The position numbers and the translations under genes were made by a program. Below, piece after piece: positions 40,192-50,653 of a stretch of 64,000 bases of DNA. Numbering within the stretch: position 1 is the stretch's first letter; the number at the start of each line of letters is the position of its first letter. The DNA comes from Gammaproteobacteria bacterium. GTDB lineage: Bacteria; Pseudomonadota; Gammaproteobacteria; Steroidobacterales; Steroidobacteraceae. The notes below the pieces were generated by a model that was given only the letters and a program-made list of their open reading frames with translations, ran no database searches and was not told where the DNA came from. The stretch is taken from contig VGVG01000004.1 in the NCBI GenBank assembly GCA_016874055.1, positions 49,335 to 113,334 on the forward strand, given 5' to 3'.

Positions 40192-40776
40192 GGGTCGGCA
40201 CGGCGTATCGCAAGTCGTATCGTACGAGATCAGGGTGGCCCATCGAAGACGGATTCAGAAAGACCGCAAACGGCACGACATCACAGCGCGTACAGAGACC
40301 GAAGTCCGCCTCTGGCGCCCAACCCGCCCGGAGACCGAACGATTTAGCGATTGTCAGGGTACCTCGCAAACGAGCGGGCGAATTCGCGAAGGGAAACGAA
40401 TGACCCTGAAGCGCGTCAATCATTGCCCCACGAAAAAGATCATCATCCTCGCAACGCTCGCAAGCTTCGTACCCCATGGCGACGATCGTAACGTCCTCGC
40501 GTGGGAGGGAACGTACCGCGATGAATGTGGCGGATGAATTGACAAAAGCACCCGTGAACACATGGCTGACCGCGTGCGAGACGACCGTAAGACTTGGGTA
40601 CCTGCATGCATCGTTAGAATGATCGGACGCCCCTCTGGCTTCGCGACAAGTACTTCCGATGGCAAGTTACCTCAATCGAAACCCGGCAGCCGTCGCGCAT
40701 CCCGCTCGCCGGTCAGTAGCCACTCCGGATGCTGAACCTCGAGTGCACGCGCTTCCTCGACACCCTCAAGATGCAT
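40184..40776 (-). pseudogene. ComB-like 2-phosphosulfolactate phosphatase remnant
   Basis: The ComB family is a Mg-dependent phosphatase fold, used in coenzyme M synthesis in archaea and of unclear role in bacteria. Pieces in two frames reconstruct the C-terminal three quarters: MHLEGVEEARALE and WLLTGERDARRLPGFD, an in-frame TGA at 40674-40672, GNLPSEVLVAKPEGRPIILT, then a frame change near 40592 into VFTGAFVNSSATF and REDVTIVAMG with the acidic CEDDDLFRGAMID. About 55 N-terminal residues are missing: the remnant starts directly after the tsaC stop. Three independent lesions make this a true pseudogene. The 3' part alone appears as a 125-residue ORF and may mislead gene callers. Confidence 0.78.
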
Positions 40777-40790
40777 TGATGATGTCGCGG

Positions 40791-41732
40791 TCAAAGAAAC
40801 GCGGCAGCGGCACGGGATAAACGGTCACGAACGGCATCCCACTGCGGGGACTCCGGCACGGCCTCAACGAGAATACGAGAGGCGCCGACCTTATCGAGCC
40901 GGCGCAGCTCGGCGTACAACGCCCGACCGTACGTCGCGGGGTCGCTTCCCTGCGGGCACGCGAGAGTCGCGACTCGCTCGCCCCGCGCGCGGACTGTCGC
41001 TTCGGCAGTAGGCAGGGTACCGGCACCCACCAGCTCGAGCGGCGTCTGCGGCGCGTAGTGCTTCGCAGTGCTGCCCGGTACGCGAGGCGACCCCGCGCCC
41101 GCGCCCACTTCGATTGATTGGCCAAGCACGGTTTCAATTTCGGTACGCGAAATGGAGCCTGGCCGTAGCAGTCGCGGCGTCCCGTCGACGATTATAACGA
41201 TGGTCGATTCGAGACCGACCTCGCAGTCACCCCCCTCGAGCACGAGCAAATTTTCGAAAAACTCTTCGCGTACATGCACAGCGCGCGTCGGCGACACGCG
41301 TCCGTATCGATTGGCGGAGGGCGCGGCGATACCACCACCGAAAGCCGCGAGCAGTGCGCGCGCCACCGGATGCGAGGGCACACGAATCGCAACCGTATTT
41401 TGACCGCCGGTGAGGACATCAGAGACCTGCGACGAGCGCGGCAACACTAGTGTGAGTGGCCCCGGCCAAAATCGACCCGCCAGTTTCAGGGCCACCGGCG
41501 GGATGTCGGCGACCCAATATTTGAGCTCGTCGACGGACCCCACGTGCAGGATTAGCGGGTGCGTTGTAGGTCGTCCCTTAAGCGAATACACCTTGCGAAG
41601 AGCTTCGGGGTTACGAGCATCGGCGCCAAGGCCGTAGACGGTCTCAGTCGGAAAGGCCACGAGGTCACCCGCACGTAAGGCGGCGACAGCGGCCGCGATG
41701 TCGGGTGCTGCAGCACCGATTAAGGCGGACAT
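40791..41732 (-). CDS. tsaC: Threonylcarbamoyl-AMP synthase (Sua5 type)
   Basis: Makes threonylcarbamoyl-AMP from Thr, bicarbonate and ATP, the first step to t6A37 in ANN-decoding tRNAs. The 313 residues have the YrdC domain (DLVAFPTETVYGLGADARNP, KGRPTTHPLILHV, IAAPSANRYGRVSPT) followed by a Sua5 C-terminal domain after a linker (VPGSTAKHYAPQTPLEL), so this is the long Sua5 form rather than short TsaC. Normal and intact. The ComB-like remnant follows immediately. Confidence 0.9.
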   Translation of the reverse strand: MSALIGAAAPDIAAAVAALRAGDLVAFPTETVYGLGADARNPEALRKVYSLKGRPTTHPLILHVGSVDELKYWVADIPPVALKLAGRFWPGPLTLVLPRSSQVSDVLTGGQNTVAIRVPSHPVARALLAAFGGGIAAPSANRYGRVSPTRAVHVREEFFENLLVLEGGDCEVGLESTIVIIVDGTPRLLRPGSISRTEIETVLGQSIEVGAGAGSPRVPGSTAKHYAPQTPLELVGAGTLPTAEATVRARGERVATLACPQGSDPATYGRALYAELRRLDKVGASRILVEAVPESPQWDAVRDRLSRAAAAFL

Positions 41733-41742
41733 ACCCGAAAGT

Positions 41743-42708
41743 TTAGCCGACCGTTGGCCACTCGCGCGCCAATTGCAGCACGCTGAGCGGCGCGGAGCCC
41801 TCGGCCTTATTGTTGACGATGACGATGGCTTCCCGCCCCTGCCCCACTGCGCGCCGCAGGAGTGACAGAATGCGATGCCGCGACTCGGTATCGGGTTCGA
41901 CCAGGCGGTCGAAAGGAGCGTACGTCGCGCGGGCTTCCTCGTAGGTCCGATCGCGTCGCAGCAACCAACGAATCACCAGCGGATCCTCACCGGTATCGAA
42001 GGCAGCTTGCTCATCGACCATGGGCATACGTGGATGCGCTGCGAAGCCGTGTGCGACCTGATGACGCGCAAGGAGCTCGGCGAGATCCGGGCCGAGCATC
42101 GCCGCGTCACGCCACTCGACGGCATACCTCGCCTCTTTGGGAAGTGCGGACAGAAACGTATCGAGACGCTCGAGCAGTTCGCGTCGATACCGCAACACGC
42201 GATCGCCGAGCGGCGAAAACTGAAACAGGATAACGCCGAGCTTGCCACCGAGCAGACGCAGCGCAGGCTCGATCACATTACACGAAGCATAAACCGAATC
42301 GAGAAATACGTCTGGAACGCCTCGGAGATACTCCGGTCGATATGCGCTTTTCGGCAGCATCAACGCGGCATAGGCTTTGATCAAATACCGGAAATCGTCG
42401 CCGACAGCCTCCGCCATGCGCTGCAAGGTCTTGTCGTCGAGAGGTCGATAGTAGCTGTGGTCGACTCCAACGCTGCGCAGCAACGGATGGCGAGCGTACG
42501 CAGCGAGCCCTTCACGAGAGAGTTTCATTTCGTCGTAGTCGCCGCCGTAGACGATGCCTTGCCATCCAGGGAAGGACCACGTGGACGTCCCAAAACGCAC
42601 AGCTGCGGGAATCTTCGAGGCGAGCGCCAAAACTTCATTATTAACGGTCGCCTCAGCGACTTCGCCGCGCGCCGGTTTCTCGCCAAAGAAATCGACCTGT
42701 CCGCTCAA
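41743..42708 (-). CDS. DUF72-family protein (YecE-like)
   Basis: TIM-barrel-like family of unknown activity. The track ORF reaches 42843, but the TTG at 42708 overlapping the kinase stop (TTGA) begins LSGQVDFFGEKPARGE, a family-like start, giving 321 residues. Recognisable blocks are RFGTSTWSFPGWQGIVY, GVDHSYYRPL, GVILFQFSP, AVEWRDAAML and VNNKAEGSAPLSV. Coupled to the PfkB-family kinase upstream. No function can be inferred from context. Confidence 0.85.
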   Translation of the reverse strand: MSGQVDFFGEKPARGEVAEATVNNEVLALASKIPAAVRFGTSTWSFPGWQGIVYGGDYDEMKLSREGLAAYARHPLLRSVGVDHSYYRPLDDKTLQRMAEAVGDDFRYLIKAYAALMLPKSAYRPEYLRGVPDVFLDSVYASCNVIEPALRLLGGKLGVILFQFSPLGDRVLRYRRELLERLDTFLSALPKEARYAVEWRDAAMLGPDLAELLARHQVAHGFAAHPRMPMVDEQAAFDTGEDPLVIRWLLRRDRTYEEARATYAPFDRLVEPDTESRHRILSLLRRAVGQGREAIVIVNNKAEGSAPLSVLQLAREWPTVG

Positions 42709-43643
42709 GCCCCGAGCGCGACACCGAAGGCCTGTTTGTAGAAACGCGAGAACTCTTCGCGACCAAACCGGTGATTTTGCGTACCGTGATGGGCGATCTT
42801 GAGCGAGCCCATGAGCGAGGCGATGCGGCCCGTGGTAAGCCAATCGAATCCTCGCTGCAAGCCGAACAAAAGACCGCCGCGATACGCGTCACCGCAGCCC
42901 GTAGGATCGGCTATTTTTTCAGGTTGGACGGGCGGAATCTGATGCAAGACTCCATCGGCATGGATCTGCGAGCCCTCGGCGCCGCGCGTTACGATGATCG
43001 CCTTCACTTTGCCCGCAATCGTCTCGAGCGACCATCCGGTACGGTCGACCAGCAGACTCGCCTCGTAATCATTGACCGCGACCCAAGTCGCTTGGCCGAT
43101 CATGGTGCGCAGATCATCGGGTCCGAGAAGCGTCATCGCCTGACCCGGATCAAAGATGAAGGGGATGCCGTGCGCCGCGAACTGCGCTGCATGGTCGAGC
43201 ATACCGAGATGACTCTCGGGTGCGACGATGCCGAGCAGGAGTCCGCCATCCTTCGGCACCTTATTGACGTGCGCATGGTTCATTGCACCCGGATGGAAGG
43301 CCGTGATCTGGTTGTTGTCGGCGTCCGTCGTGATGTACGCCTGCGCGGTGTACTCGTCGTCGAGCTGACGGATGTGATCGAGCGGCAGGCCGTTGTCGAT
43401 CATCCATGCGCGATACGGCCCGAAATCCGAACCCACCGTCGCCATCACCTTGCCCTCGCCGCCGAGCAACTTGAGGTTGTAGGCGATGTTGCCAGCGCAT
43501 CCGCCGAAATTGCGGCGCAGACCCGGAACGAGGAATGCCACGTTGAGCATGTGGATGCGATCGGCGAGGATGTGATCTTTGAAATGTCCTTCGAAGACCA
43601 TCACCGTGTCGTAAGCCACCGAACCGCAAATAAGTGCCGTCAT
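42705..43643 (-). CDS. PfkB-family carbohydrate/nucleoside kinase
   Basis: Ribokinase-fold sugar or nucleoside kinase. The 312 residues have the substrate-binding RRNFGGCAGNIAYNLKLLGG near the N-terminus, the second motif with the catalytic Asp in DPTGCGDAYRGGLLFGL, and IIVTRGAEGSQIH. The NFGGCAGNIAY pattern resembles adenosine kinase-like bacterial members, but specificity is not established. Located between dgkA and DUF72 on the minus strand. Confidence 0.85.
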   Translation of the reverse strand: MTALICGSVAYDTVMVFEGHFKDHILADRIHMLNVAFLVPGLRRNFGGCAGNIAYNLKLLGGEGKVMATVGSDFGPYRAWMIDNGLPLDHIRQLDDEYTAQAYITTDADNNQITAFHPGAMNHAHVNKVPKDGGLLLGIVAPESHLGMLDHAAQFAAHGIPFIFDPGQAMTLLGPDDLRTMIGQATWVAVNDYEASLLVDRTGWSLETIAGKVKAIIVTRGAEGSQIHADGVLHQIPPVQPEKIADPTGCGDAYRGGLLFGLQRGFDWLTTGRIASLMGSLKIAHHGTQNHRFGREEFSRFYKQAFGVALGA

Positions 43644-43664
43644 GTCTTTCTCCGCAATCGATCG

Positions 43665-44036
43665 TTAGCGATCGAGCAATACCAGCACCCAAACGACTGC
43701 GAGCATCGCGAAGGACGTGAAAACCGCCGCAGAACATAAATCTTTGGCAAGCCCCGAGAGCTGATGATGCTCGAGGCCGATACGATCGATCGTTGCCTCG
43801 ATGCCGCTGTTGAGCAGTTCGACGATCAGAATGATGAAAATGGGGCCGACCAGCAGTGCCCGCTCGACCCCGTTCTTCCCAAGCCACAAACCGAGCGGGA
43901 ACAGCACGACACAGAGCGCGAGCTCCTGCCGGAATGCCGCCTCCCCGCGAACCGCGCCGACAAAACCCTTCCGGGTGTTGCCGAACGCGTTGAGGAGCCG
44001 GACGAGTCCGGTCGGTTTGTGTCTATCGGTTTTCAT
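43665..44036 (-). CDS. dgkA: Diacylglycerol kinase (prokaryotic DgkA)
   Basis: Small inner-membrane kinase that recycles diacylglycerol to phosphatidic acid. The ATG at 44036 overlaps the gcvPB stop (TGATG) and gives 123 residues, the usual DgkA length; the track start at 44063 adds nine unlikely residues. Three membrane helices are visible. The catalytic region is RGEAAFRQELAL, and the signature ELLNSGIEATIDRIGLEHH carries the Glu and Asp ligands. Probably translated from the glycine-cleavage transcript. Confidence 0.92.
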   Translation of the reverse strand: MKTDRHKPTGLVRLLNAFGNTRKGFVGAVRGEAAFRQELALCVVLFPLGLWLGKNGVERALLVGPIFIILIVELLNSGIEATIDRIGLEHHQLSGLAKDLCSAAVFTSFAMLAVVWVLVLLDR

Positions 44037-45541
44037 CAGGCTGCTGAGTCTACCGGCTTCCAAGTGAGCTCGAGCTGCTTGGCCGCGCGAACGTCATCGA
44101 GACGCCGTACCGGCATGGTGTAGGGCGCGCCTTTCAATTTCGTGGCATCGCTCGACGCCTCGCCGAGGATCGCCACCATGGCATCGATGAAGCCATCGAG
44201 TGTCTCGCGGCTCTCCGTCTCCGCCGGTTCGATGAGCAGACACTCGGGCACCAGCAAGGGGAAGTAAGTGGTCGGTGCGTGGAAACCGTAGTCGAGTAGT
44301 CGCTTGGCGATGTCCATGGCTGTGACGTTGAGCTCCTTCGCCTGGCGCTTCATCGTGATGATGAACTCGTGGCTCGCCCGTCGATTCGGGTAGGCAAGAT
44401 CGAAGCCGGCCGAGCTCAGTCGCGCCATGACGTAGTTGGCGTTGAGCGTGGCGAACTCGCCGACGCGGCTCATGCCCTCGCGACCAAGCATGCGCATGTA
44501 GATATACGCACGCAGCAGTACGCCCGTATTACCCATGAACGCCGAAAGTCGACCGATCGACTGCGGTCGATCGGTTTCGGCGAGCCAGCAATATCCCTCA
44601 CCCTCGCGACCAACCACAGGCACGGGAAGGAAAGGCTCGAGTCGGGTGCTCACGCCCACCGCGCCTGCACCCGGACCCCCGCCGCCGTGCGGCGTCGAGA
44701 AGGTCTTGTGCAAGTTCATGTGAATGACGTCGAAGCCCATATCACCCGGGCGGACTTTGCCGAGGATGGCGTTGAGATTGGCGCCATCGTAATAAAGCAG
44801 GCCACCATCACCGTGAACGATGCGCGCAACCTCTTCGATCTTACGCTCGAAGACACCGAGTGTGGATGGGTTGGTGAGCATGATGCCCGCCGTATTCGGA
44901 CCCACTGCTTTCTTGAGGGCCTCGATATCGACGTCGCCTTCGGCATCGACCGGGATCTCACGCACGATGCAACCACACATGGTCGCCGTCGCGGGATTCG
45001 TACCGTGGGCCGCCTCCGGAACGATTATCTCGTTGCGCACCAAATCGCCACGAGCGCGGTGATAGGCGCGGATCATCGCCACGCCAGCAAACTCACCGTG
45101 AGCGCCGGCCATGGGATTGAGCGACACGGCTTTCATGCCTGTCACTTTTTTGAGCATCTCTTGCAGTTCGAACATACACGAGAGGAACCCTTGACCCTGT
45201 GAATCGGGCGCAAGCGGATGCCGCGAAAGAAACTCCGGCAGCATCGCGTACTGATTGCAGGCCTTCGGGTTGTACTTCATCGTGCACGAACCGAGCGGAT
45301 AGAAGTTCGTGTCGATCGAGAAGTTGAGCTGCGAGAGACGGGTGAAGTGACGAACGACGTCGAGCTCACTCGCCTCGGGTAACATCGGCTTGCTCTTGCG
45401 ACACAGTGCCGCAGGCACTGCACCCAAAGCCTCTTTTGCGGCCGATGCCACGGCCCCGCGCAACGCCGGCGGATGCTGAGCTTCGGCGCCTCGGCCATCG
45501 CGCGAATATTCGAAAATCGATTTTTCTAACATTTGATTCAT
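44036..45541 (-). CDS. gcvPB: Glycine dehydrogenase (decarboxylating) subunit 2
   Basis: PLP-containing half of the split P-protein. With GcvPA it decarboxylates glycine and passes the aminomethyl group to lipoyl-GcvH. The PLP Lys is in [19 protein letters not shown]. Other blocks are [28 protein letters not shown] and [12 protein letters not shown] place the start at the ATG 45541, six bases after a GGAG, giving 501 residues. Split P-proteins are found in several gammaproteobacteria and Gram-positives, unlike the single-chain E. coli GcvP. Confidence 0.93.
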   Translation of the reverse strand: MNQMLEKSIFEYSRDGRGAEAQHPPALRGAVASAAKEALGAVPAALCRKSKPMLPEASELDVVRHFTRLSQLNFSIDTNFYPLGSCTMKYNPKACNQYAMLPEFLSRHPLAPDSQGQGFLSCMFELQEMLKKVTGMKAVSLNPMAGAHGEFAGVAMIRAYHRARGDLVRNEIIVPEAAHGTNPATATMCGCIVREIPVDAEGDVDIEALKKAVGPNTAGIMLTNPSTLGVFERKIEEVARIVHGDGGLLYYDGANLNAILGKVRPGDMGFDVIHMNLHKTFSTPHGGGGPGAGAVGVSTRLEPFLPVPVVGREGEGYCWLAETDRPQSIGRLSAFMGNTGVLLRAYIYMRMLGREGMSRVGEFATLNANYVMARLSSAGFDLAYPNRRASHEFIITMKRQAKELNVTAMDIAKRLLDYGFHAPTTYFPLLVPECLLIEPAETESRETLDGFIDAMVAILGEASSDATKLKGAPYTMPVRRLDDVRAAKQLELTWKPVDSAA

Positions 45542-45565
45542 GACGTACTCCGGTGGCGTCCGCAC

Positions 45566-46948
45566 TCAGGCAGCGCGAACAGCCTGCAACGCCGAGCCGA
45601 GCGCGTTGGCATAGCGCTCGACATCGCCGTCGGTCTTGGTTTCGGTGGCGCAGACGAGGATGGCGGAGCCGAGCTCGGGGTAATCACCCGACAGATCTAC
45701 GCCGCCGAGGATGCCCTGCGACTCGAGCTCGCGCAGCACGGCAGCCGCCGGCCGATCGAGCAATAACACGCACTCATGAAAGCGCGGACCCGCGAAGGCC
45801 TGACGCACGCCACGCTGACGACCGAGCGCAGTGACGAGCTGATGCGTACGCGCCATGCTGGTCTCGGCCACTTGCGCGAGCCCCGCCGGTCCGATGAGGC
45901 TCATGTAGATGGTCGCCGCCGTCATCAACAAGCCCTGATTGGTGCAAATGTTGGACGTCGCCTTGCCACGACGAATGTGCTGCTCGCGTGCTTGCAGCGT
46001 GAGCGTATAACCGTGCCGGCCTTCGAGGTCGACGGTACGACCGACGATACGACCTGGCATGGAGCGCAAGTAGTCCATGCGCGTCGTCATGAAGCCGAAG
46101 TACGGGCCACCCGAAGAGAGCGGCACGCCAAGCGGCTGTCCCTCGCCGACGCAGATGTCCGCACCCTTGATGCCCCACTCGCCCGGCGGCTTGAGCAGCG
46201 CGAGCGAAGTCGGATTCACGGCGGCGATGACAAGCATGCCCTGCTCGTGCGCCCAGTCGGTGAGCGCATCAACGTCTTCGAGCTGACCAAAGAAATTGGG
46301 CTGCTGGATGACCATCGCGGCGATGTCTTGCCCAGCGAACGAAGCAAGCGCAGCGAAGTCGATACAGCCCGTCTCACGCTGATATGGCACAGTCTCGAAA
46401 CGCAGACCCTGATTGCCGGTCGTGCTGATGGCCACGCGGCGATAGTTGGGATTGACCGTCGAGGGGACGAGCACGCGCGGACTCTTCGACTTGCGATGGG
46501 CGCGAGCCGCCATGAGCGCAGCCTCGGCCACGGCGGAACCACCGTCATATAGCGACGCGTTTGAGACCTCCATACCTGTCAGACTAGAGATCATCGTCTG
46601 GTATTCGTGAATGAGCTGCAGCGTGCCTTGGCTCGCCTCAGCCTGATACGGCGTGTACGTGCTGTAGTACTCACCGCGCGTCGTGATCGTCCACACGGCC
46701 GACGGGATGTGATGCTCGTAAGCTCCTGCGCCGAGGAAGGACAGTGGACGGCCGTCTTGTCGAGCACGCTCGCTCATCAATCGACCGACCTCCATTTCGG
46801 AGAGGCCTTCGGGAATGCCGGCGAGACCTTGAGCTCGTAGGTTTTGCGGAATCTCGTCAAAGAGCTCTTCGATCGACTTCGCGCCGATCGTCGCCAGCAT
46901 CTCGCGGACGTCCGCTTCGGTATGCGGAATGAAAGGCATGTCAGCCAC
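45566..46948 (-). CDS. gcvPA: Glycine dehydrogenase (decarboxylating) subunit 1
   Basis: N-terminal half of the split P-protein, without the PLP Lys. The 460 residues begin [22 protein letters not shown] and contain [15 protein letters not shown], the [20 protein letters not shown] block and [18 protein letters not shown]. Normal length. Its start overlaps gcvH by eight bases and its stop lies about 25 bases before gcvPB. Order gcvT-gcvH-gcvPA-gcvPB is complete here except for the shared L-protein. Confidence 0.94.
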   Translation of the reverse strand: MADMPFIPHTEADVREMLATIGAKSIEELFDEIPQNLRAQGLAGIPEGLSEMEVGRLMSERARQDGRPLSFLGAGAYEHHIPSAVWTITTRGEYYSTYTPYQAEASQGTLQLIHEYQTMISSLTGMEVSNASLYDGGSAVAEAALMAARAHRKSKSPRVLVPSTVNPNYRRVAISTTGNQGLRFETVPYQRETGCIDFAALASFAGQDIAAMVIQQPNFFGQLEDVDALTDWAHEQGMLVIAAVNPTSLALLKPPGEWGIKGADICVGEGQPLGVPLSSGGPYFGFMTTRMDYLRSMPGRIVGRTVDLEGRHGYTLTLQAREQHIRRGKATSNICTNQGLLMTAATIYMSLIGPAGLAQVAETSMARTHQLVTALGRQRGVRQAFAGPRFHECVLLLDRPAAAVLRELESQGILGGVDLSGDYPELGSAILVCATETKTDGDVERYANALGSALQAVRAA

Positions 46949-47336
46949 CCTCCGCAGTGAGTACAGCCGAGTATGCGTCTGCCGAGAGTAAACCCTCGAG
47001 CGCAGATGCCGAGGCCGGCTTCACGCGAATCAACCAACCCCTACCGTAACAGTCTTGGTTGATGAGTTCGGGCGTCGAGGCGAGCTCTGTATTACACTCA
47101 ACCACGGTGCAGGCAATGGGCGAGTAGACATCAGATGCCGCCTTAACTGATTCAACTACGGCGCAAGCCGCACCCGCCTCAAGTGCACGCCCGGCCTCAG
47201 GGACTTCGACAAATACGAGATCACCGAGTGCGTGCTGCGCGTGATCGGTGATGCCGATCTCGACGAGGCCGCTCGGCAACAGACGCGCCCACTCGTGGCT
47301 CTTAGCATATTTCAGGTCAGCGATGACTTGGCTCAT
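46941..47336 (-). CDS. gcvH: Glycine cleavage system H protein
   Basis: Lipoyl carrier that shuttles the aminomethyl intermediate between P, T and L proteins. The 131 residues show [15 protein letters not shown] at the start, [22 protein letters not shown], the lipoylated Lys in [15 protein letters not shown], and the C-terminal GWLIRVKPA. It is the expected client of LipB and LipA encoded at 22-24 kb. About 45 bases separate it from gcvT. Confidence 0.95.
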   Translation of the reverse strand: MSQVIADLKYAKSHEWARLLPSGLVEIGITDHAQHALGDLVFVEVPEAGRALEAGAACAVVESVKAASDVYSPIACTVVECNTELASTPELINQDCYGRGWLIRVKPASASALEGLLSADAYSAVLTAEGG

Positions 47337-47381
47337 GGGGAAAGCTCCTGAATAAGGAAATCGTAGTTCTTCCTAATAAAG

Positions 47382-48482
47382 TCAGAGCGTGATCAGTACA
47401 CGTCCGTTTCGGACGAAGGGCAGCTTAACCACGCGTGCCGGCAGTAACTTGCCGCGGATGTCGACCTGCACAGACTGACCTGTGCCGGTTGGCACCCGGG
47501 CAAAAGCGATGGACCGCTCGAGCGTCGGAGAGAACGTGCCGCTCGTCACTTCGCCCTCTCCCACACCTCGGACGACGACTTTTTGACTTGTACGCAGCAC
47601 ACCTCGGTCTTCGAGAAACAGTCCGACGAGCTTGTGCGACGGACCACCCGCCGCTCTAATATCCATGAGGGCCTGACGACCCACAAAGTCGCGCGTCGCA
47701 GGATCGAAGGCCACGGTCCAGGTGAGGCCCGACTCGAGAGGATTGCGGGTTTCGTCCATGTCGTTGCCGAAAAGATTCAAACCCGCTTCGAGCCGCAGCG
47801 TGTCGCGCGCGCCGAGCCCGCAAGGGGCAACACCTGCCGCGACGAGTGCGCGCCACGTGGAGGGTGCTCTCTCGATGGGTAAAACCACCTCAAAACCATC
47901 TTCACCGGTATAGCCGGTGCGGGCGACGAACCACTCGCCGCACACGCGACCGTTGAAAGGCTCGAGAGCTAAGGTAGCGTCGCGATCTTTCGAATCAAGA
48001 AACTCAGCGACGACCGCGCGGGCCTTCGGGCCCTGCACGGCGATGATGCCCAGATCGACGCGTTCAATGACTTCGAGGTGCTGCGCCGACTCGCGTGCTT
48101 GAGCGCGCATCCAGGCGATATCGGAGTCTCGCGTTCCGGCGTTGACGACCACCCGAAACCACTGCTCGTTCATGAAGTAAACGATTAGATCGTCAATAAC
48201 CCCACCCGTCTCGTTGAGCATGCAGCTATATAGCGCCTTACCCTCGACCCGAAGCTTGTCGACGTCGTTGGCAAGCAGATAACGCAGGAACGCGCGGCTA
48301 TGGTGTCCGCGGATCTCGATGACGCACATGTGCGACACGTCGAACATGCCCGCATCGCATCGCACTCGATGGTGCTCCTCGATTTGCGAGCCGTAATTGA
48401 CTGGCATGTCCCAGCCACCGAAATCGACCATGCGAGCACCCTGCTCGACATGCAACCCGTAGAGAGGTGTCTTGCGCCCCAT
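47382..48482 (-). CDS. gcvT: Glycine cleavage system T protein (aminomethyltransferase)
   Basis: Transfers the methylene group from aminomethyl-lipoyl-GcvH to tetrahydrofolate, releasing ammonia. The 366 residues have [39 protein letters not shown], the Asp motif in [12 protein letters not shown], and [18 protein letters not shown]. Good Shine-Dalgarno (gaggaag) precedes the ATG. First gene of the operon, just downstream of the glycine riboswitch and terminator. Confidence 0.95.
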   Translation of the reverse strand: MGRKTPLYGLHVEQGARMVDFGGWDMPVNYGSQIEEHHRVRCDAGMFDVSHMCVIEIRGHHSRAFLRYLLANDVDKLRVEGKALYSCMLNETGGVIDDLIVYFMNEQWFRVVVNAGTRDSDIAWMRAQARESAQHLEVIERVDLGIIAVQGPKARAVVAEFLDSKDRDATLALEPFNGRVCGEWFVARTGYTGEDGFEVVLPIERAPSTWRALVAAGVAPCGLGARDTLRLEAGLNLFGNDMDETRNPLESGLTWTVAFDPATRDFVGRQALMDIRAAGGPSHKLVGLFLEDRGVLRTSQKVVVRGVGEGEVTSGTFSPTLERSIAFARVPTGTGQSVQVDIRGKLLPARVVKLPFVRNGRVLITL

Positions 48483-48518
48483 GCCGTCTTCCTCGAATCC
48501 GTGAGGTCACCGCCCGAC

Positions 48519-48557
48519 CAAAAAAAGAGCGGCAGGAGCCCGAAAGCCCCTGCCGCC
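48519..48557 (-). terminator. Intrinsic terminator, riboswitch expression platform
   Basis: On the minus strand an 8-bp GC stem (gcggcagg / cctgccgc) with extra inner pairing is followed by gctcttttttt, a standard rho-independent terminator. It lies between the second glycine aptamer and gcvT, so its formation is probably set by glycine binding. The stem directly abuts the end of aptamer 2 (acagaggggcggcagg), consistent with a transcriptional ON switch. Confidence 0.8.
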
Positions 48558-48768
48558 CCTCTGTCCATGGACCTGAGAGATCGGGCTCGTCTTATCCTTA
48601 GACGCGCCGCTCCCCTTCGGTGGACCGACCTCAACCCGCCGGGCAAAAGTCGATCGCTCTCCAGAATTCGCCTACGACCTGCGGTTCTTTTGCCTGAGCG
48701 TTTCCGGGCGGAAACTTGCGCCTTCGGCGCCCCACGGTGGGCCTGGGGTCTCTCCAGCGAGGTCGGGT
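48556..48768 (-). promoter_or_regulatory. Tandem glycine riboswitch upstream of gcvT
   Basis: Two glycine aptamers in tandem are visible on the minus strand. Aptamer 1 begins ggagagacccc and contains gccgaaggcgcaa and ggaaacgctcaggcaaaagaaccg; the internal ctggagagc marks the start of aptamer 2, which contains caccgaaggggagcgg and atctctcaggt and ends ggacagagggg. These are the conserved gcvT-element blocks. Glycine binding would raise expression of gcvT-gcvH-gcvPA-gcvPB(-dgkA). Divergent from the DUF885 gene; this and the terminator account for the 380-bp gap. Confidence 0.92.
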
Positions 48769-48865
48769 TACGCGAATGGAACGATAATAGCAGTGTCCGC
48801 GCCCCCGGGCGCGGAAAAATCGACCGTCGTAGACTGTCAACTCAAGGTTACCTGGAGATCCGTCC

Positions 48866-50653
48866 ATGCATAGTCGCCATCCCACCCTTACATTGCTCAT
48901 TGCCCTGGTTTTTGTGGCCCTGACACCTGGGATCACCGCGGCCTCGCCCACCACCGACGCCCAGCTTCGGACGTTGTTCGATACCACTTGGCAAAAAGAG
49001 CTGGAGGCCGAACCCCAGATGGCGAACTATCTGGGCGACAACCGGTACAACGACCGGTGGACCGACATGTCGGGGGCGGCGATCGAGCGCCGTCATCAAC
49101 ACGACCTGATCACGCTCGCAGCGCTCCGCGCCATTCCGCGCGCGTCACTTTCCCCGGCAGCCCAGCTCGATTACGATCTGTTCGAGCGCGAATACACCCA
49201 GCGCCTCGCCATCTGGCCGTTTAAGCCCCACCTGTACTCGATCAATCATCAGGGCGGCATTCAGACGCTGCACGAAGTCACCGAGCTGCTACAGTTCCGT
49301 ACAACCAAAGATTACGAAGATTGGATCGCTCGGCTCGAGGGTGTGGGCACACTGATCGACCAGCACATCACACTTCTCGAGCAAGCCGTGCGCGAAGGTC
49401 GGACGCAGCCGCGCGTGATCATGCAGCGCATCCCGTCGCAACTTGCCCTACAGAACGTTGCCAAGCCCGAGCAAAGTCCGTTCTGCGCACCCTTCACACG
49501 CTTTCCCGAGGAATTCGACGCTGCAACCCGCGCGCGGCTCACGTCAGCCGGTCGCGGCGCGATCGAGCGCGTGGTATTGCCCGCTTATGCACGCTTCACG
49601 AAAACGTTCAATGAAATCTATCTCCCGGCAACGCGTTCGACGGTGGGCATTTCCGACACACCGCAGGGTCGCGACTACTATCGCGAGCGCGTCACGTACC
49701 ACACAACGCTCAGCTCACTGACGGCGGACGAGATCCACGATATCGGACTCGCGGAGGTGCGTCGTATTCGTGCCGAGATGATGGCCGTCAAAGAAAAAGT
49801 GGGCTTCAAGGGCTCGTTGCAGGAGTTCTTCACCTTCCTGCGTACCGATCCGCAGTTCTACTACAAATCCTCACAAGAACTCTTTGAGGGGTACCTTGCC
49901 GTCTCGAAGCGTATCGACCCGAACCTCGTCCGTGTCTTCGGTAAGCTTCCGCGCACGCCCTATGGCGTGCGGCCGATTCCGATGACGAGTGCGCCCAACA
50001 CCACCACCGCGTACTATCAGGGACCCGCGGCGGACGGCACTCGTCCCGGCTTTTATTACGTGAATCTCTATCGCCCGGAGGTACGTCCCAAGTACGAGAT
50101 GGAAGTGCTCTCCATTCACGAGGCCGTACCGGGGCATCACCTGCAGATCGCGCTCGCCATGGAACAGGCGGCAAAGCCTGATTTCCGCCGTCACGCGGGC
50201 TACACCGCCTACGTCGAAGGTTGGGCGCTTTACTCCGAAAGTCTCGGCGAAGAACTCGGTCTCTATCAGGACCCCTACTCCAAGTTCGGTCAGCTGACCT
50301 ACGACATGTGGCGTGCCGTACGACTCGTCGTCGATACCGGCATACACGCCAAAGGCTGGACCCGCGAGCAAGCGATCGCGTTCTTCATCAATAATGCTGC
50401 GAAGACCGAGGCGGACATCGTCAATGAAGTCGACCGCTACATTTCTTGGCCTGGACAGGCCCTCGCCTATAAGATCGGGCAGCTACGTATCCAGGATCTT
50501 CGGCGCGAAGCAGAAACCACTCTCGGCAGCCACTTCAACGTCCGGGCCTTCCACGACACTGTGCTCGAGACGGGCGCCGTGCCGCTAGACCTCATGGAGA
50601 GCCATGTTCGCGCTTGGATCAATAAAGAAAAACTGCTGGACTCCTCACGATGA
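48866..50653 (+). CDS. Secreted DUF885 metallopeptidase-like protein
   Basis: DUF885 family, related to zinc metallopeptidases. The 595 residues have an N-terminal signal peptide (about 1-26, [20 protein letters not shown]), a long helical body, and the metal motif [13 protein letters not shown] (HExxxGHH type) with a downstream Glu in [18 protein letters not shown]. Likely a periplasmic or secreted peptidase; substrate unknown. Divergent from gcvT, and its stop overlaps ispG by four bases, which places the essential ispG in its transcript. Confidence 0.87.
   Translation: MHSRHPTLTLLIALVFVALTPGITAASPTTDAQLRTLFDTTWQKELEAEPQMANYLGDNRYNDRWTDMSGAAIERRHQHDLITLAALRAIPRASLSPAAQLDYDLFEREYTQRLAIWPFKPHLYSINHQGGIQTLHEVTELLQFRTTKDYEDWIARLEGVGTLIDQHITLLEQAVREGRTQPRVIMQRIPSQLALQNVAKPEQSPFCAPFTRFPEEFDAATRARLTSAGRGAIERVVLPAYARFTKTFNEIYLPATRSTVGISDTPQGRDYYRERVTYHTTLSSLTADEIHDIGLAEVRRIRAEMMAVKEKVGFKGSLQEFFTFLRTDPQFYYKSSQELFEGYLAVSKRIDPNLVRVFGKLPRTPYGVRPIPMTSAPNTTTAYYQGPAADGTRPGFYYVNLYRPEVRPKYEMEVLSIHEAVPGHHLQIALAMEQAAKPDFRRHAGYTAYVEGWALYSESLGEELGLYQDPYSKFGQLTYDMWRAVRLVVDTGIHAKGWTREQAIAFFINNAAKTEADIVNEVDRYISWPGQALAYKIGQLRIQDLRREAETTLGSHFNVRAFHDTVLETGAVPLDLMESHVRAWINKEKLLDSSR

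Noticed and set aside
40420-40665. Separate 81-residue minus-strand protein
   Set aside because: Only its first 20 residues are ComB-like; the rest is the wrong frame of the same pseudogene.
41875-42741. 288-residue plus-strand ORF
   Set aside because: Antisense shadow of the DUF72 gene.
42771-43739. 322-residue plus-strand ORF
   Set aside because: Antisense to the PfkB-family kinase; long because of GC-rich codon usage, with no recognisable motifs.
44369-45202. 277-residue plus-strand ORF
   Set aside because: Antisense shadow of gcvPB, His/Arg-rich with no domain.
45776-46552. 258-residue plus-strand ORF
   Set aside because: Antisense shadow of gcvPA, Arg/His-rich and without motifs.
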